NCBI RefSeq assembly: GCF_018145875.1
Contig: NZ_JAGSSV010000008.1
Span: forward strand, 1-64,000
Source of the DNA: Marinomonas vulgaris
GTDB lineage: Bacteria; Pseudomonadota; Gammaproteobacteria; Pseudomonadales; Marinomonadaceae
Direction of reading: 5' to 3'
DNA length: 64,000 bases
Below, in pieces: positions 8,941 through 17,711 of the stretch; within the stretch, counting starts at the first letter, position 1, and each line of letters opens with the position of its first letter. The translations under genes were made by a program, and so were the position numbers. A model generated the notes under the pieces. That model saw nothing but the letters and a program-made list of their open reading frames with translations. It did no database searches and was not told the origin of the DNA.

Positions 8941-9837
8941 ATGTGGTTCAAAAACGCCCAAATCTTCCAATTAAAAGACATTGAATCACTCGATACAAAC
9001 GAGCTTATCAATAAAATCCCTGAATTCCCTCTAAAAGAGTGTGGCTCCCAAGAAGAGTTTTCTTTCGGTTGGTTACCTCTTATTCGTAATAGCGAGCAAT
9101 GGAGCCTTGCCAGTGATCACTGTTTATTGTTTCGCGCTGGCAAAGAAGAAAAAGTCCTTCCCTCTTCTGTTATTCGGGAGGAACTCGAAAACAAGGTCGC
9201 CGAAATTGAATTGATTGAAGGCCGCAAAGTGGGCCGTAAAGAAAAGTCAGATATAAAAGACGAATTGGTTTTTACTTTACGACCTAAAGCATTTTCAAAA
9301 CGCAGTGATATCTGGGCCTACCTTGATTTAAAAGCCAACATTCTGGTTCTCAACAGCACCAACGCCAGCATGACGGAATTGCTATTTAAACAACTACAAG
9401 TCACGTTAGGCAGCTTTGCCATGGCGCCCTTACAAGCACAAGTTTCACCGTCATCCTTAATGACGCAATGGCTCACCAAAAACGAAGTACCCGCCAGTTT
9501 AGAAACCGGAGCAGAATGCGAGATCCAAGACGCATCGGAAGACAAAGCGACCATACGTTTTAAATCTCTTGAACCTCTATCCGAAGACGTTACTCGTCAT
9601 TTAGAAGAAGGCATGGCCGTCAAAAACCTCGCTTTGCGTTGGACAGACAAACTAAGCTTTGTACTACACGATGACTTAACATTGCGTAAAATAAAAGTAG
9701 ACGATGCCCTTAAAGAAGCCGCTTTCAACGATTCACAGGGAGGAGGATTGTCTGATATGGACGCGAACTTCTCATTAATGTCGTTAACACTGCGTGAGTT
9801 TTACGCATCCTATTGTTTGTGGTTCGAAATCCAATAA
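8941..9837 (+). CDS. rdgC: Recombination-associated protein RdgC
   Basis: This 298-residue protein belongs to the RdgC family, which forms ring-shaped dimers on double-stranded DNA and limits RecA function. The family start MWFKNAQIFQL, the central GRKVGRKEK stretch and the FTLRPKAFSKRSDIWAY segment are recognisable, and the length is normal (E. coli 303). It follows tdk by two bases. A large inverted repeat lies just after its stop. Confidence 0.93.
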   Translation: MWFKNAQIFQLKDIESLDTNELINKIPEFPLKECGSQEEFSFGWLPLIRNSEQWSLASDHCLLFRAGKEEKVLPSSVIREELENKVAEIELIEGRKVGRKEKSDIKDELVFTLRPKAFSKRSDIWAYLDLKANILVLNSTNASMTELLFKQLQVTLGSFAMAPLQAQVSPSSLMTQWLTKNEVPASLETGAECEIQDASEDKATIRFKSLEPLSEDVTRHLEEGMAVKNLALRWTDKLSFVLHDDLTLRKIKVDDALKEAAFNDSQGGGLSDMDANFSLMSLTLREFYASYCLWFEIQ

Positions 9838-9848
9838 CATCGAACTGA

Positions 9849-9885
9849 CCCAAGCTTTTCCACAGATATCGTGGATAAGCTTGGG
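9849..9885. terminator. Long inverted repeat after rdgC
   Basis: The arms CCCAAGCTT and AAGCTTGGG (9 bp, perfect) are extended by an inner CCAC/GTGG pair, separated by two unpaired bases on each side, around a 7-base loop. It starts 12 bases after the rdgC stop. There is no T-tract, so it is either an unconventional terminator or a 3'-end stabilising hairpin. Confidence 0.5.
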
Positions 9886-10067
9886 GAGAACATTGGCTAA
9901 GCCAGACAATCAGCCCACCTTACTCAGTTCGCTTAAAAAACCACCTACTTCTTCATAAAATTGCATGGTATAACATTCATTATTTTGAAAATAAGCGAAA
10001 GTGAGCCTTACTATCTATCGCTTCGTATGCACCTATAATCGACAGTTTACAACGGGTCAAATACCTC

Positions 10068-11234
10068 ATGACAAAGCTAAAAAAAGAACAAGACATCGCC
10101 GTAAGAGTCACTCTTGTCGGCGCCTTTTGGGACGGTGTACTAGGACTAGCCAAAATCGCTGCCGGCTACTTTTCCCAATCTCAAGCTTTAATCGCCGATG
10201 GTATCCATTCCCTGTCGGATCTGGTCACCGATGTGTTTGTGTATTTCGCCTCTGCCAACTCACGTAAAGGCCCAGATGAAAACCATCCCTATGGGCATTT
10301 GCGCTTCGAGACCCTAACCACGGTTTTCCTAGGCATGGTACTTATTGTTGTTGCAGTAGGCATTGCATACGAATCCATTACATCAACCGCCTCGCTCGCA
10401 CAATTCACTTGGTATGGCGCGGCCGCGTTGATCTTGACCATAGTCGTCAAAGAAGCCATTTTTCATTACACCAAACGAGCGGGCGAAAAAATTCACAGTA
10501 AAATGCTTGTCGCTAACGCGTGGCACAGTCGCAGTGATGCGCTGTCATCCATCGCTGTATTAATTGGTTTGGCTGGTGTGTACTTTGGCTATGGCTGGGC
10601 TGACATGATTGCTTCTATTGTAGTGGCTTTATTAATCGGCAAAATGGCGGTCAGTATGGTGTGGGAAAACCTAGCCGAATTAGTAGACACAGCGCCAGAC
10701 CCGAAATTGATCGAGCAAATTAAAGAAACAGCCAACAGCTTGAAGCATGTTATGGCGCCTCACGATGTTCGCGCTCGCTCCATGGCCGGAAAAGTGTATC
10801 TCGATATGCATATTCACGTTCCTAGCCACGCCAGCGTGAGTGAAGGCCACTACCTTGGTGACTTGGTCGCGTACACAGTCAAAAAAGCCCACCCTCAGGT
10901 GGAAGATGTGATGGTACACATTGATACAGATGAAAAAATCCAGACCGACAGCTTCATTGATAAATCAGGCAAACCACCACATTTACAATTACCCGCTCGC
11001 CACCAGATCATGGCGGACTTAGGGTTCCTACTGCGTCAGCACTCGGCTTATGTGGATATCCCTAACACTCGCTTGCATTATTTGAATAACATGCTGGATT
11101 TGGAGATTGTCGCCCTTAGCGACAAGGCACCAGACAACGCTGACTTAAAAAAGCTCACCGCTGGCATTTTGTTCGACCTAGAGAACACCCGTTATATTAA
11201 CAAGGCGTCTGTGTTCTGGCTGTTTCCTAGCTAA
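10068..11234 (+). CDS. Cation diffusion facilitator transporter (FieF-like)
   Basis: This 388-residue inner-membrane cation/proton antiporter of the CDF family exports divalent metals such as zinc or iron. The transport-site motif is visible as D-x3-D in the second helix (DGIHSLSD, TD following) and H-x3-D in the fifth (HSRSD). Six hydrophobic helices fill residues 15-205, followed by a cytoplasmic ferredoxin-like domain and an extra stretch of about 100 residues after it. The exact metal cannot be told from sequence. Its stop overlaps the stop of rmuC by four bases, tail to tail. Confidence 0.88.
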   Translation: MTKLKKEQDIAVRVTLVGAFWDGVLGLAKIAAGYFSQSQALIADGIHSLSDLVTDVFVYFASANSRKGPDENHPYGHLRFETLTTVFLGMVLIVVAVGIAYESITSTASLAQFTWYGAAALILTIVVKEAIFHYTKRAGEKIHSKMLVANAWHSRSDALSSIAVLIGLAGVYFGYGWADMIASIVVALLIGKMAVSMVWENLAELVDTAPDPKLIEQIKETANSLKHVMAPHDVRARSMAGKVYLDMHIHVPSHASVSEGHYLGDLVAYTVKKAHPQVEDVMVHIDTDEKIQTDSFIDKSGKPPHLQLPARHQIMADLGFLLRQHSAYVDIPNTRLHYLNNMLDLEIVALSDKAPDNADLKKLTAGILFDLENTRYINKASVFWLFPS

Positions 11235-12553
11235 TGATCTGAATCACTCTCTTGATCGTCTGTGGCGTTATCTTGAAGATACGCCGCAGGCAGCGCTTTA
11301 CTGGTTTTCGCTCCCATCAGTTTGAGCTTCTCCGCTCTGGACACCAGATTACCACGACCTGCTGTTAACTTTTTCAGTGCCGCATCGTGGGAGCGTGTTA
11401 CCGCCTCAAGCTTGCTGCCGATGTCGTCCATGTCTTGTACAAAGCCAGAAAACTTATCGTACATGGCCCCTGCTTGACGGGCGATTTCAATGGCATTTTG
11501 GCTTTGTTTTTCGTTGCGCCAGATGTTCTGAATGGTTCGCAAGGTGGCCAACAAGTTAGACGGCCCAACAATGATAATATTATGCTCAAACGCCTCGCTA
11601 AATAAGCCGTTATCACCTTGTAACGCTAAACCGAATGCCGCTTCAATCGGAATGAATAAGAGCACAAAATCTAACGAGGTCACGCCCGGTAAATCATGAT
11701 AGGACTTAGCACTCAGCTCTTTCATGTGACGACGCACCGCCTCAAGGTGCTGCTTCAAAGCACGGTTTCTGTCTTCGTCTGTATCGGCCTCCATGTAAGC
11801 CAAATAACTGATCAACACCATTTTCGAGTCAACAATAATTTGTTTACCTTCTGGAAGGTGAATCACCACATCGGGCTGTAAGCGGCGACCTTCTTCGGTT
11901 TGATACGAGGCTTGCGTTTGATACTCTCGTCCTTTTTCTAAGCCAGAACGCTCTAAAATGCGTTCCAAAATCACTTCGCCCCAGCCGCCTTGCAGCTTAT
12001 TTTGTCCTTTCAAGGCATGCGTAAGGCTCACGGCGTCATCGCTGATTTTTTGATTCAGTTGCTGCAAGCCCTTAATTTCTTTCACCAAAGAAAAGCGCTC
12101 GCGGGCCTCTTCCTGATAGCTTTTCTCGACGCTTTCTTGGAACTTCTGAATTTGCGACCCAAGGGGAGTAAGTAAAGAGCCAAGCTGGCGTTCGTTTTCT
12201 TTGGCCAATTGCTGACCTTGATGGCTCATAATATCGTGGGCAAGTTGCTTGAACTCAGTTTCATTTTGCTTTTTTTGCTCACGATAAAACGCTTCTTTCT
12301 CCTGCCACACACTTTGGGCTGCGGCAAACTGCTGCTCTAAAGTCAGCGACTCTTTTTCCAAATAGTGAATGTGATCTTTCGATTGCTGCAAAAGGCGCTG
12401 CAATTCCTCATTTTGTTGCTGCATTTTTACATCAGCATGGTGCCACTGCCGACGCATAGACTGTACAATAACGCCTGCGACCGCAGACAGTAATATTGCA
12501 CCGATACAAAAGCCCGATAACACCAACACGGCTTGCCATTGCCACTCTGCCAT
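11231..12553 (-). CDS. rmuC: DNA recombination protein RmuC
   Basis: This 440-residue protein has one N-terminal membrane helix (about residues 6-28), a long coiled coil rich in Gln, Glu and Lys (35-165), and a C-terminal nuclease-like RmuC domain with the conserved LQGGWGEVILERILE and PDVVIHLPEGKQIIVDSK segments. E. coli RmuC lowers the rate of short inversions and is thought to be a PD-(D/E)XK nuclease. Its biochemical role is poorly known. It converges on the cation transporter with a four-base overlap. Confidence 0.92.
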   Translation of the reverse strand: MAEWQWQAVLVLSGFCIGAILLSAVAGVIVQSMRRQWHHADVKMQQQNEELQRLLQQSKDHIHYLEKESLTLEQQFAAAQSVWQEKEAFYREQKKQNETEFKQLAHDIMSHQGQQLAKENERQLGSLLTPLGSQIQKFQESVEKSYQEEARERFSLVKEIKGLQQLNQKISDDAVSLTHALKGQNKLQGGWGEVILERILERSGLEKGREYQTQASYQTEEGRRLQPDVVIHLPEGKQIIVDSKMVLISYLAYMEADTDEDRNRALKQHLEAVRRHMKELSAKSYHDLPGVTSLDFVLLFIPIEAAFGLALQGDNGLFSEAFEHNIIIVGPSNLLATLRTIQNIWRNEKQSQNAIEIARQAGAMYDKFSGFVQDMDDIGSKLEAVTRSHDAALKKLTAGRGNLVSRAEKLKLMGAKTSKALPAAYLQDNATDDQESDSDH

Positions 12554-12618
12554 ATAATTAACAACCTGCTATTTTTGTAGAAAAATCAATCACTCTTGAG
12601 TTAAGTGGATAAGTTTAC

Positions 12619-13236
12619 ATGGATTACTATCTAAGCCCAACACACACGCAACGCTTTGACCTAGAGATTAAAAATAGTCAGTTTATTACCCATGTGGCGC
12701 GCACTAAAGGTCGCGATCAAGCAAAGGCATTTATTGATGAAATGCGCCAGCGTTACCCAGATGCCAACCACAATTGTTGGGCGTTTGTTGCCGGTGTACC
12801 CAATAATGCCCATTTGTGGGACCAAAGTGACGATGGCGAACCCAAAGGCACAGCGGGCAAGCCCATGTTAAACGTATTGCAACATTCTGATTTCGGCGAA
12901 ACCACCGTGGTGGTTACACGTTTTTTTGGCGGCATTAAATTGGGTGCAGGCGGGCTAGTCAGAGCCTACAGCCAAGCGGTGCAAGAAGCCCTAACGCACA
13001 CCGAACACGAAAATATTTATCCGCGCCTCCCTGTTCAGCTAAAAATATCCTACCCTTTACTGGGTAAAGTCGAATATTGGCTTGAACAAAGTGACATAGA
13101 AATCACCGAAAAAACTTATAGCGACAGCATAGTACTCGACCTTGCTGTTATTGAACGCACCTGGCCTGAGCAAAAAATCGCCCTAATCGATTTATGCCAA
13201 GGCAGCTTAACTTTAATTGAACCGGACAACGCATAA
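12619..13236 (+). CDS. yigZ: YigZ/IMPACT family protein
   Basis: This 205-residue protein has the N-terminal UPF0029/IMPACT domain (NHNCWAFVAG, SDDGEPKGTAGKPML, and VVTRFFGGIKLGAGGLVRAY) and a smaller ferredoxin-like C-terminal domain (DUF1949). Eukaryotic IMPACT acts in translation control. The bacterial function is not settled. It ends two bases before rapA, so the two genes very likely share a transcript. Confidence 0.88.
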   Translation: MDYYLSPTHTQRFDLEIKNSQFITHVARTKGRDQAKAFIDEMRQRYPDANHNCWAFVAGVPNNAHLWDQSDDGEPKGTAGKPMLNVLQHSDFGETTVVVTRFFGGIKLGAGGLVRAYSQAVQEALTHTEHENIYPRLPVQLKISYPLLGKVEYWLEQSDIEITEKTYSDSIVLDLAVIERTWPEQKIALIDLCQGSLTLIEPDNA

Positions 13237-13238
13237 CT

Positions 13239-16067
13239 ATGTACCAAACTGGACAAAGATGGAGTAGCCGCAACGAGCCTGATCTCGGCGTTGGCATGAT
13301 TGTAGACAAACAGAACAAGTCTTTTACCTTGCATTTCCCCGATGCAGAAGCGGAACGTCAATACTCAAACGACCAGACCAGCCTTGTTCGACGCTCGTTA
13401 ACCGACGGCGATCAGCTGCACTATCAAGACAACACCTACACCGTTTTAGAAGTTGAAGAGATCAACGGCCTTATCGAGTATCGCATCAGCGAGGACGACG
13501 ATTGGTTGGAAGAATCGATTATTCAATTTCCTCGCAACGACAAAAACGAACTCGACTCGCTATTAGCCTTGTCGCCAGCGCGTCGTATGTGGTTTGACCT
13601 ACGTCGTCACACGTTGGAGCATCAGGCGGCCAATGCCGCATCGCAAGTGCGCGGTTTGATGGGTCTAAAAGCGGAATTATTACCGCACCAGATTTATCTG
13701 GCACACGACATTGCCAATCGCCCTAAAGCTCGCGCCTTGCTGTGTGACGAAGTCGGCATGGGGAAAACCCTAGAAGCAGGGTTGATTTTGCATCAACGCT
13801 TGCTCAATGGCTTGTGCAAACGCGCTCTGATTCTGACGCCAACCAACTTACAACACCAATGGTTAGTGGAAATGCTTCGTCGCTTCCATCAGCCCTTTAC
13901 GCTGATCAATGAAGCTGTGTACGAAGATTACATGGATGGCGACGACAACCCCTTTGAGCAACAACCTTTCGTCATCGCCCCCATCGATTGGGCCAGCCAA
14001 CACCCGAAAGCCACCCAGCACATGCTGGATGCAGAATGGGACATGGTCATTGTCGACGAAGCACACCACCTTGCTTGGCATCCAGAAACACCGAGCATCA
14101 GCTATCAAGTAGTCTCTCGCTTAGCTGCTCAAACAGAATCCTTACTGCTGTTGAGCGCCACACCTGAACAAACGGGCGAACGTGAGCACTTCTCTCGCTT
14201 GCAATTGCTCGACGCAGATCATTACCACGACTTCGAGCATTACCAGACACAGCAGCAGGCTTTTAAACAAGCCGCAGAACTGGCGGAAGCTTTATTGCCT
14301 TTCACCCAAGCGGAGCAACAAACCGACGCCCTTGATTGGACCCAGGCTTTTGGCGATTACCTAGGCGAAGTCAGCGCGAAAGATTGGTTCCAAACACTCA
14401 CAACGGAACAAGGCGATGCACAAATAGCCGCCGCTCAAGACGCCATCAGCTGGCTGATTGACCGTCACGGCACAGGTCGAGAAATGTTCCGCAACACACG
14501 GGCGGCGGTTGGCGGTTTTCCTGATCGTTTTGTTCACGCTTATCCATTGGATAACAATGAGTTTTTCGAATCGGCTAATCATCATGTTCAACCCGAAACA
14601 GATGTGGCAGACGGCCTGTGGGAAAAAGACCCACGTTGGGGCTGGCTAAAAGAATTTCTTGAATGCCAAGCCGACAAGGTCTTGGTGATTTGTCACACCG
14701 CCGACATGGCGCAATGGCTCAACGACCAGCTGACATTTGCTGGCTTTCAGAGCGCCGATTTCCATGAGCAAATGCCACTGATCCACCGCGATCGAGCTGC
14801 GGCCTATTTTGCAGACGAAGATGGCGCACAAATTCTGGTTTGTTCTGAAATTGGTAGCGAAGGTCGAAACTTCCAGTTCAGCCATCACATCGTCATGTAT
14901 GATTTGCCGGAACACCCAGATTTGCTTGAACAACGCATTGGTCGTCTTGATCGCTTAGGTCAGTTGAATGACGTGCAAATTCATGTGCCTTACATCAAGC
15001 AAAGCGTGCAAGAGCGCCTGTTCCATTGGTATCACCTTGCGCTCAATGCTTTTTGCCGCACCACAGGTTCTGGCGACAAAGTGGAAGAAGCTTTTGGCGA
15101 CAGCTTACACGCCTATTTACACGGTCAAGACGATGACACAGACCTGCTAAAAGAAGCCAATGCGTACCACGAAGCCCTGCTCAAACAGATGGAAGAAGGT
15201 CGTAACCGCTTATTGGAAATGAGCTCTTGTCGTCCAGAACAAGCCCGTGCCTTGATCGATCAAATCAATAACCAAGCAACAAAAGGCCTTCACCACTACA
15301 TCGAGCAAGTCACCCATGCGTTCAATATTTACGCCGACTGCATTAACGATGAGCCGGAACGCGCCGCTTGGTTCTTGCGCCCTTCGACCGACATGATGCT
15401 AGAAGCCCTGCCAGGCATTGAAGAAGAAGGAAAAATGCTGATGCTCGACCGCCGTCAAGCCAGCCAACGTGAAGATGTGGCTTTTGCCACCTGGGAGCAC
15501 CCTTTAATCACTATGCTCATGGACGAAGTACAGGGTTTCGATTCGGGTAAATTAACCTCTGCCATTCTACCAATCGCCGCCCTTCCTGAAGGTACGGTGT
15601 TGGTTGAGAGTATGTTTGTCATTGAAGCCACTGCGCACCCACGTTTGAAATTGGCTCAGTCGTTGCCAATGACCCCTATGTGGCAATTGTCTGACTCCAA
15701 TGGCAAATTCTTACACCAACAGTTCACCGCGGACAAATGGGCGGAGAAACTCAAAGGCGTGCCGAACCGAGTCGCAGAACAATGGGTGGCGGCGTTACGC
15801 AAAAACCTGATCGAAGTATTACAAGCCCACCAGCTTAACGCACAAGATCAGGCTCGCCCTATTGTTCACGCAGCGAAAACCGCGTACCAACATCGTTGCC
15901 AAAACGAAATTGAACGTCTTGCAGAGCTGCAAGCCTTCAACAGCACCATTCGTGATGAAGACATCGAGCGCCTTGAAGTGAATATGCAGGAAGGTTTGAC
16001 CCGTATCGACGAGCACCAAATCCGTTTGGATGCGATTCGTATTATCTTGACCACCAAGCCAGAATAA
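13239..16067 (+). CDS. rapA: RNA polymerase-associated ATPase RapA
   Basis: This 942-residue Swi2/Snf2 ATPase recycles RNA polymerase after transcription. E. coli RapA is 968 residues. An N-terminal tandem Tudor-like region is followed by helicase motif I (CDEVGMGKTLEAGL), motif II (VDEAHH), the SATPEQ motif III, then the C-terminal helicase lobe with the QRIGRLDRLGQ motif VI and the long RapA-specific C-terminal domain. It follows yigZ by two bases, and rluA begins 19 bases after its stop. It is intact throughout. Confidence 0.95.
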   Translation: MYQTGQRWSSRNEPDLGVGMIVDKQNKSFTLHFPDAEAERQYSNDQTSLVRRSLTDGDQLHYQDNTYTVLEVEEINGLIEYRISEDDDWLEESIIQFPRNDKNELDSLLALSPARRMWFDLRRHTLEHQAANAASQVRGLMGLKAELLPHQIYLAHDIANRPKARALLCDEVGMGKTLEAGLILHQRLLNGLCKRALILTPTNLQHQWLVEMLRRFHQPFTLINEAVYEDYMDGDDNPFEQQPFVIAPIDWASQHPKATQHMLDAEWDMVIVDEAHHLAWHPETPSISYQVVSRLAAQTESLLLLSATPEQTGEREHFSRLQLLDADHYHDFEHYQTQQQAFKQAAELAEALLPFTQAEQQTDALDWTQAFGDYLGEVSAKDWFQTLTTEQGDAQIAAAQDAISWLIDRHGTGREMFRNTRAAVGGFPDRFVHAYPLDNNEFFESANHHVQPETDVADGLWEKDPRWGWLKEFLECQADKVLVICHTADMAQWLNDQLTFAGFQSADFHEQMPLIHRDRAAAYFADEDGAQILVCSEIGSEGRNFQFSHHIVMYDLPEHPDLLEQRIGRLDRLGQLNDVQIHVPYIKQSVQERLFHWYHLALNAFCRTTGSGDKVEEAFGDSLHAYLHGQDDDTDLLKEANAYHEALLKQMEEGRNRLLEMSSCRPEQARALIDQINNQATKGLHHYIEQVTHAFNIYADCINDEPERAAWFLRPSTDMMLEALPGIEEEGKMLMLDRRQASQREDVAFATWEHPLITMLMDEVQGFDSGKLTSAILPIAALPEGTVLVESMFVIEATAHPRLKLAQSLPMTPMWQLSDSNGKFLHQQFTADKWAEKLKGVPNRVAEQWVAALRKNLIEVLQAHQLNAQDQARPIVHAAKTAYQHRCQNEIERLAELQAFNSTIRDEDIERLEVNMQEGLTRIDEHQIRLDAIRIILTTKPE

Positions 16068-16086
16068 TACGAGTGAAGGACTCTCT

Positions 16087-16122
16087 GTGAAAAGCAATGC
16101 GCCTATGAAGAGCAATGTGCCA
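16087..16122 (+). repeat. Imperfect 18-base tandem doublet at the rluA start
   Basis: Bases 16087-16104 and 16105-16122 match at 14 of 18 positions and encode MKSNAP and MKSNVP. Each copy carries its own start codon (GTG, then ATG). It is probably a small duplication of the translation start. Confidence 0.6.
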
Positions 16123-16740
16123 AGTTTAGAGATACTTTACGAAGACGATTGGTTTGCCGTTATCGACAAACCGGCTCAATGCTTGTCTGTGCCCGGTCGT
16201 GGGCCAGATAAGCTTGATTCGATTTTGCATCGGGCAGAATTTTTGTTTGGCGAGGCGTTTGCCATACATCGCTTGGATGAAGCCACCTCTGGCTTGATCC
16301 TAGTGGCGAAAACCCATGAATGCCAAAAGCGCATGTACGCGCATTTTCGTGAACGGGAAGTAAAAAAGGAATACCGCGCCTTGTTGCGCGGTCACTTGCT
16401 CGGCGAGCGGGGCGAAGTTCGCAAGCCGCTGCGCTGTGACTGGCCTAATCGACCAAGGCAAATTGTTTGCACCGACGAATGGAGCAAAGATTCCATCACA
16501 TTTTGGCAATCAATAGGGCGTGAGGGTAACAATACTCGCGTTCGGCTAGTGCCTTTCACTGGCCGCTCTCACCAACTTAGAGTCCACATGCAAAGCCTTG
16601 GACACGGCATCATTGGCGATGAGTTTTACGACGACCAATTTACCGACGAACCTCGGCTGCTGCTACACGCTTATCGGCTGGAATTTCGCCATCCTTTTAC
16701 CAACGCTTGGGTCGCGTTTGTCGCGCCCTGTCCTTTTTAA
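16087..16740 (+). CDS. rluA: Pseudouridine synthase RluA
   Basis: This 217-residue enzyme of the RluA family converts uridine to pseudouridine. E. coli RluA acts on 23S rRNA position 746 and on tRNA position 32. The catalytic Asp lies in HRLDEATSG. RCDWPNRPRQ and TGRSHQLRVHM match RluA better than RluC or RluD, and there is no S4 domain. The start is a GTG at 16087, preceded by GAAGGA at a spacing of six. An ATG six codons later would also work. The first 12 residues are an imperfect doublet (MKSNAP, MKSNVP). Its stop overlaps that of the next gene by four bases. Confidence 0.88.
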   Translation: MKSNAPMKSNVPSLEILYEDDWFAVIDKPAQCLSVPGRGPDKLDSILHRAEFLFGEAFAIHRLDEATSGLILVAKTHECQKRMYAHFREREVKKEYRALLRGHLLGERGEVRKPLRCDWPNRPRQIVCTDEWSKDSITFWQSIGREGNNTRVRLVPFTGRSHQLRVHMQSLGHGIIGDEFYDDQFTDEPRLLLHAYRLEFRHPFTNAWVAFVAPCPF

Positions 16741-17684
16741 ACACCTTCTGTTGAATTCACGGCCTGCCAAACTTGATTCGCCGCTTGATGCAATAGGCTG
16801 TGTCGCCATGCCACCTTATCTTCTTGGCGATCGTAGCCGCCGCCAATCACGCAAGCAGTGGGAAGATTCAACGCAATACAAGTTTCGATAACATACTTGT
16901 CCCGAGCCAATACTCCAGCATCCGTCAGGTTGACGTAACCCAGCCGATCGTCTTGATGAACATCCACCCCGGCGTCATAAAAAATAAAATCTGGCTGATG
17001 GGATTTCAAAATCTTCGGCAAGGTATCGGTTAGGATAGCCAAATATTCTTCATCGTTCGTGCCTTTGGGAATGGCAATGTTAATACCGCCAGTTTGTTTA
17101 ACTTGCGGGTAATTCTCTTCGCAGTGCCACGACACGGGAATGATGTTTGCCCTATCTCTAAAAAAGGCGACTGTGCCGTCGCCTTGGTGTACATCGCAGT
17201 CCAAAATCAAGACTTTCTTCGCCTTACCACTATTTACCAAAGCCAACGCGGCGACAGCAAGGTCGTTAAAAATACAAAAACCAGCCCCATAGTCTGGTCC
17301 AGCATGGTGAGTGCCACCCGCTAGATGACAAGCCAAACCATGCTTTAACGCCAATTCGCTGGTCAAAATAGTGCCTGACACCGCCCGCAACGTCCGCTCT
17401 ACCAGCCATTCAGACCAGGGTAAGCCAATGGCTTTCTCTTCTTGCTGGCTGAGTTCTCCGCGAATAAAGCGCTGAACATAGGCTTTATCGTGGGCATTCA
17501 TCAATGTCGTTAAAGAAAGTGGCACAGGCTCATGGGTATTTGCCGCCGTTAGTATGCCCTGCTCTCGCAAAGTATCGGCTAACAGTGCAAACTTCTTCAT
17601 GGGAAAACGATGTCCCGCCGGAAACGGAATGCTGTAATGAGGATGATACACCAAAGGTAACAGAAGAGGTGAAAAGAGAGGCAT
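16737..17684 (-). CDS. Histone deacetylase family protein (class II-like)
   Basis: This 315-residue zinc-dependent amidohydrolase has an arginase-deacetylase fold. The family signatures are visible: the HRFPMKKF start region, the tandem His active site in GGTHHAG, zinc ligands in DCDVHQGDGT and YDAGVDVHQDD, and the late GGGYD. Bacterial members remove acetyl groups from acetylpolyamines, acetylated proteins or related amides. The substrate here is unknown. It converges on rluA with a four-base overlap and follows the Hpt gene on the same strand. Confidence 0.87.
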   Translation of the reverse strand: MPLFSPLLLPLVYHPHYSIPFPAGHRFPMKKFALLADTLREQGILTAANTHEPVPLSLTTLMNAHDKAYVQRFIRGELSQQEEKAIGLPWSEWLVERTLRAVSGTILTSELALKHGLACHLAGGTHHAGPDYGAGFCIFNDLAVAALALVNSGKAKKVLILDCDVHQGDGTVAFFRDRANIIPVSWHCEENYPQVKQTGGINIAIPKGTNDEEYLAILTDTLPKILKSHQPDFIFYDAGVDVHQDDRLGYVNLTDAGVLARDKYVIETCIALNLPTACVIGGGYDRQEDKVAWRHSLLHQAANQVWQAVNSTEGV

Positions 17685-17711
17685 AAACGTCCAAATCCCT
17701 ATGGTTATTTG

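Noticed and set aside
10001-10267. 88-codon open frame at the start of the cation transporter gene
   Set aside because: It overlaps the transporter in another frame and codes for basic low-complexity sequence.
12753-12935. Open frames on the strand opposite to yigZ, rapA, nadE and other long genes
   Set aside because: They are shadows of well-supported genes and have no ribosome sites or family matches.
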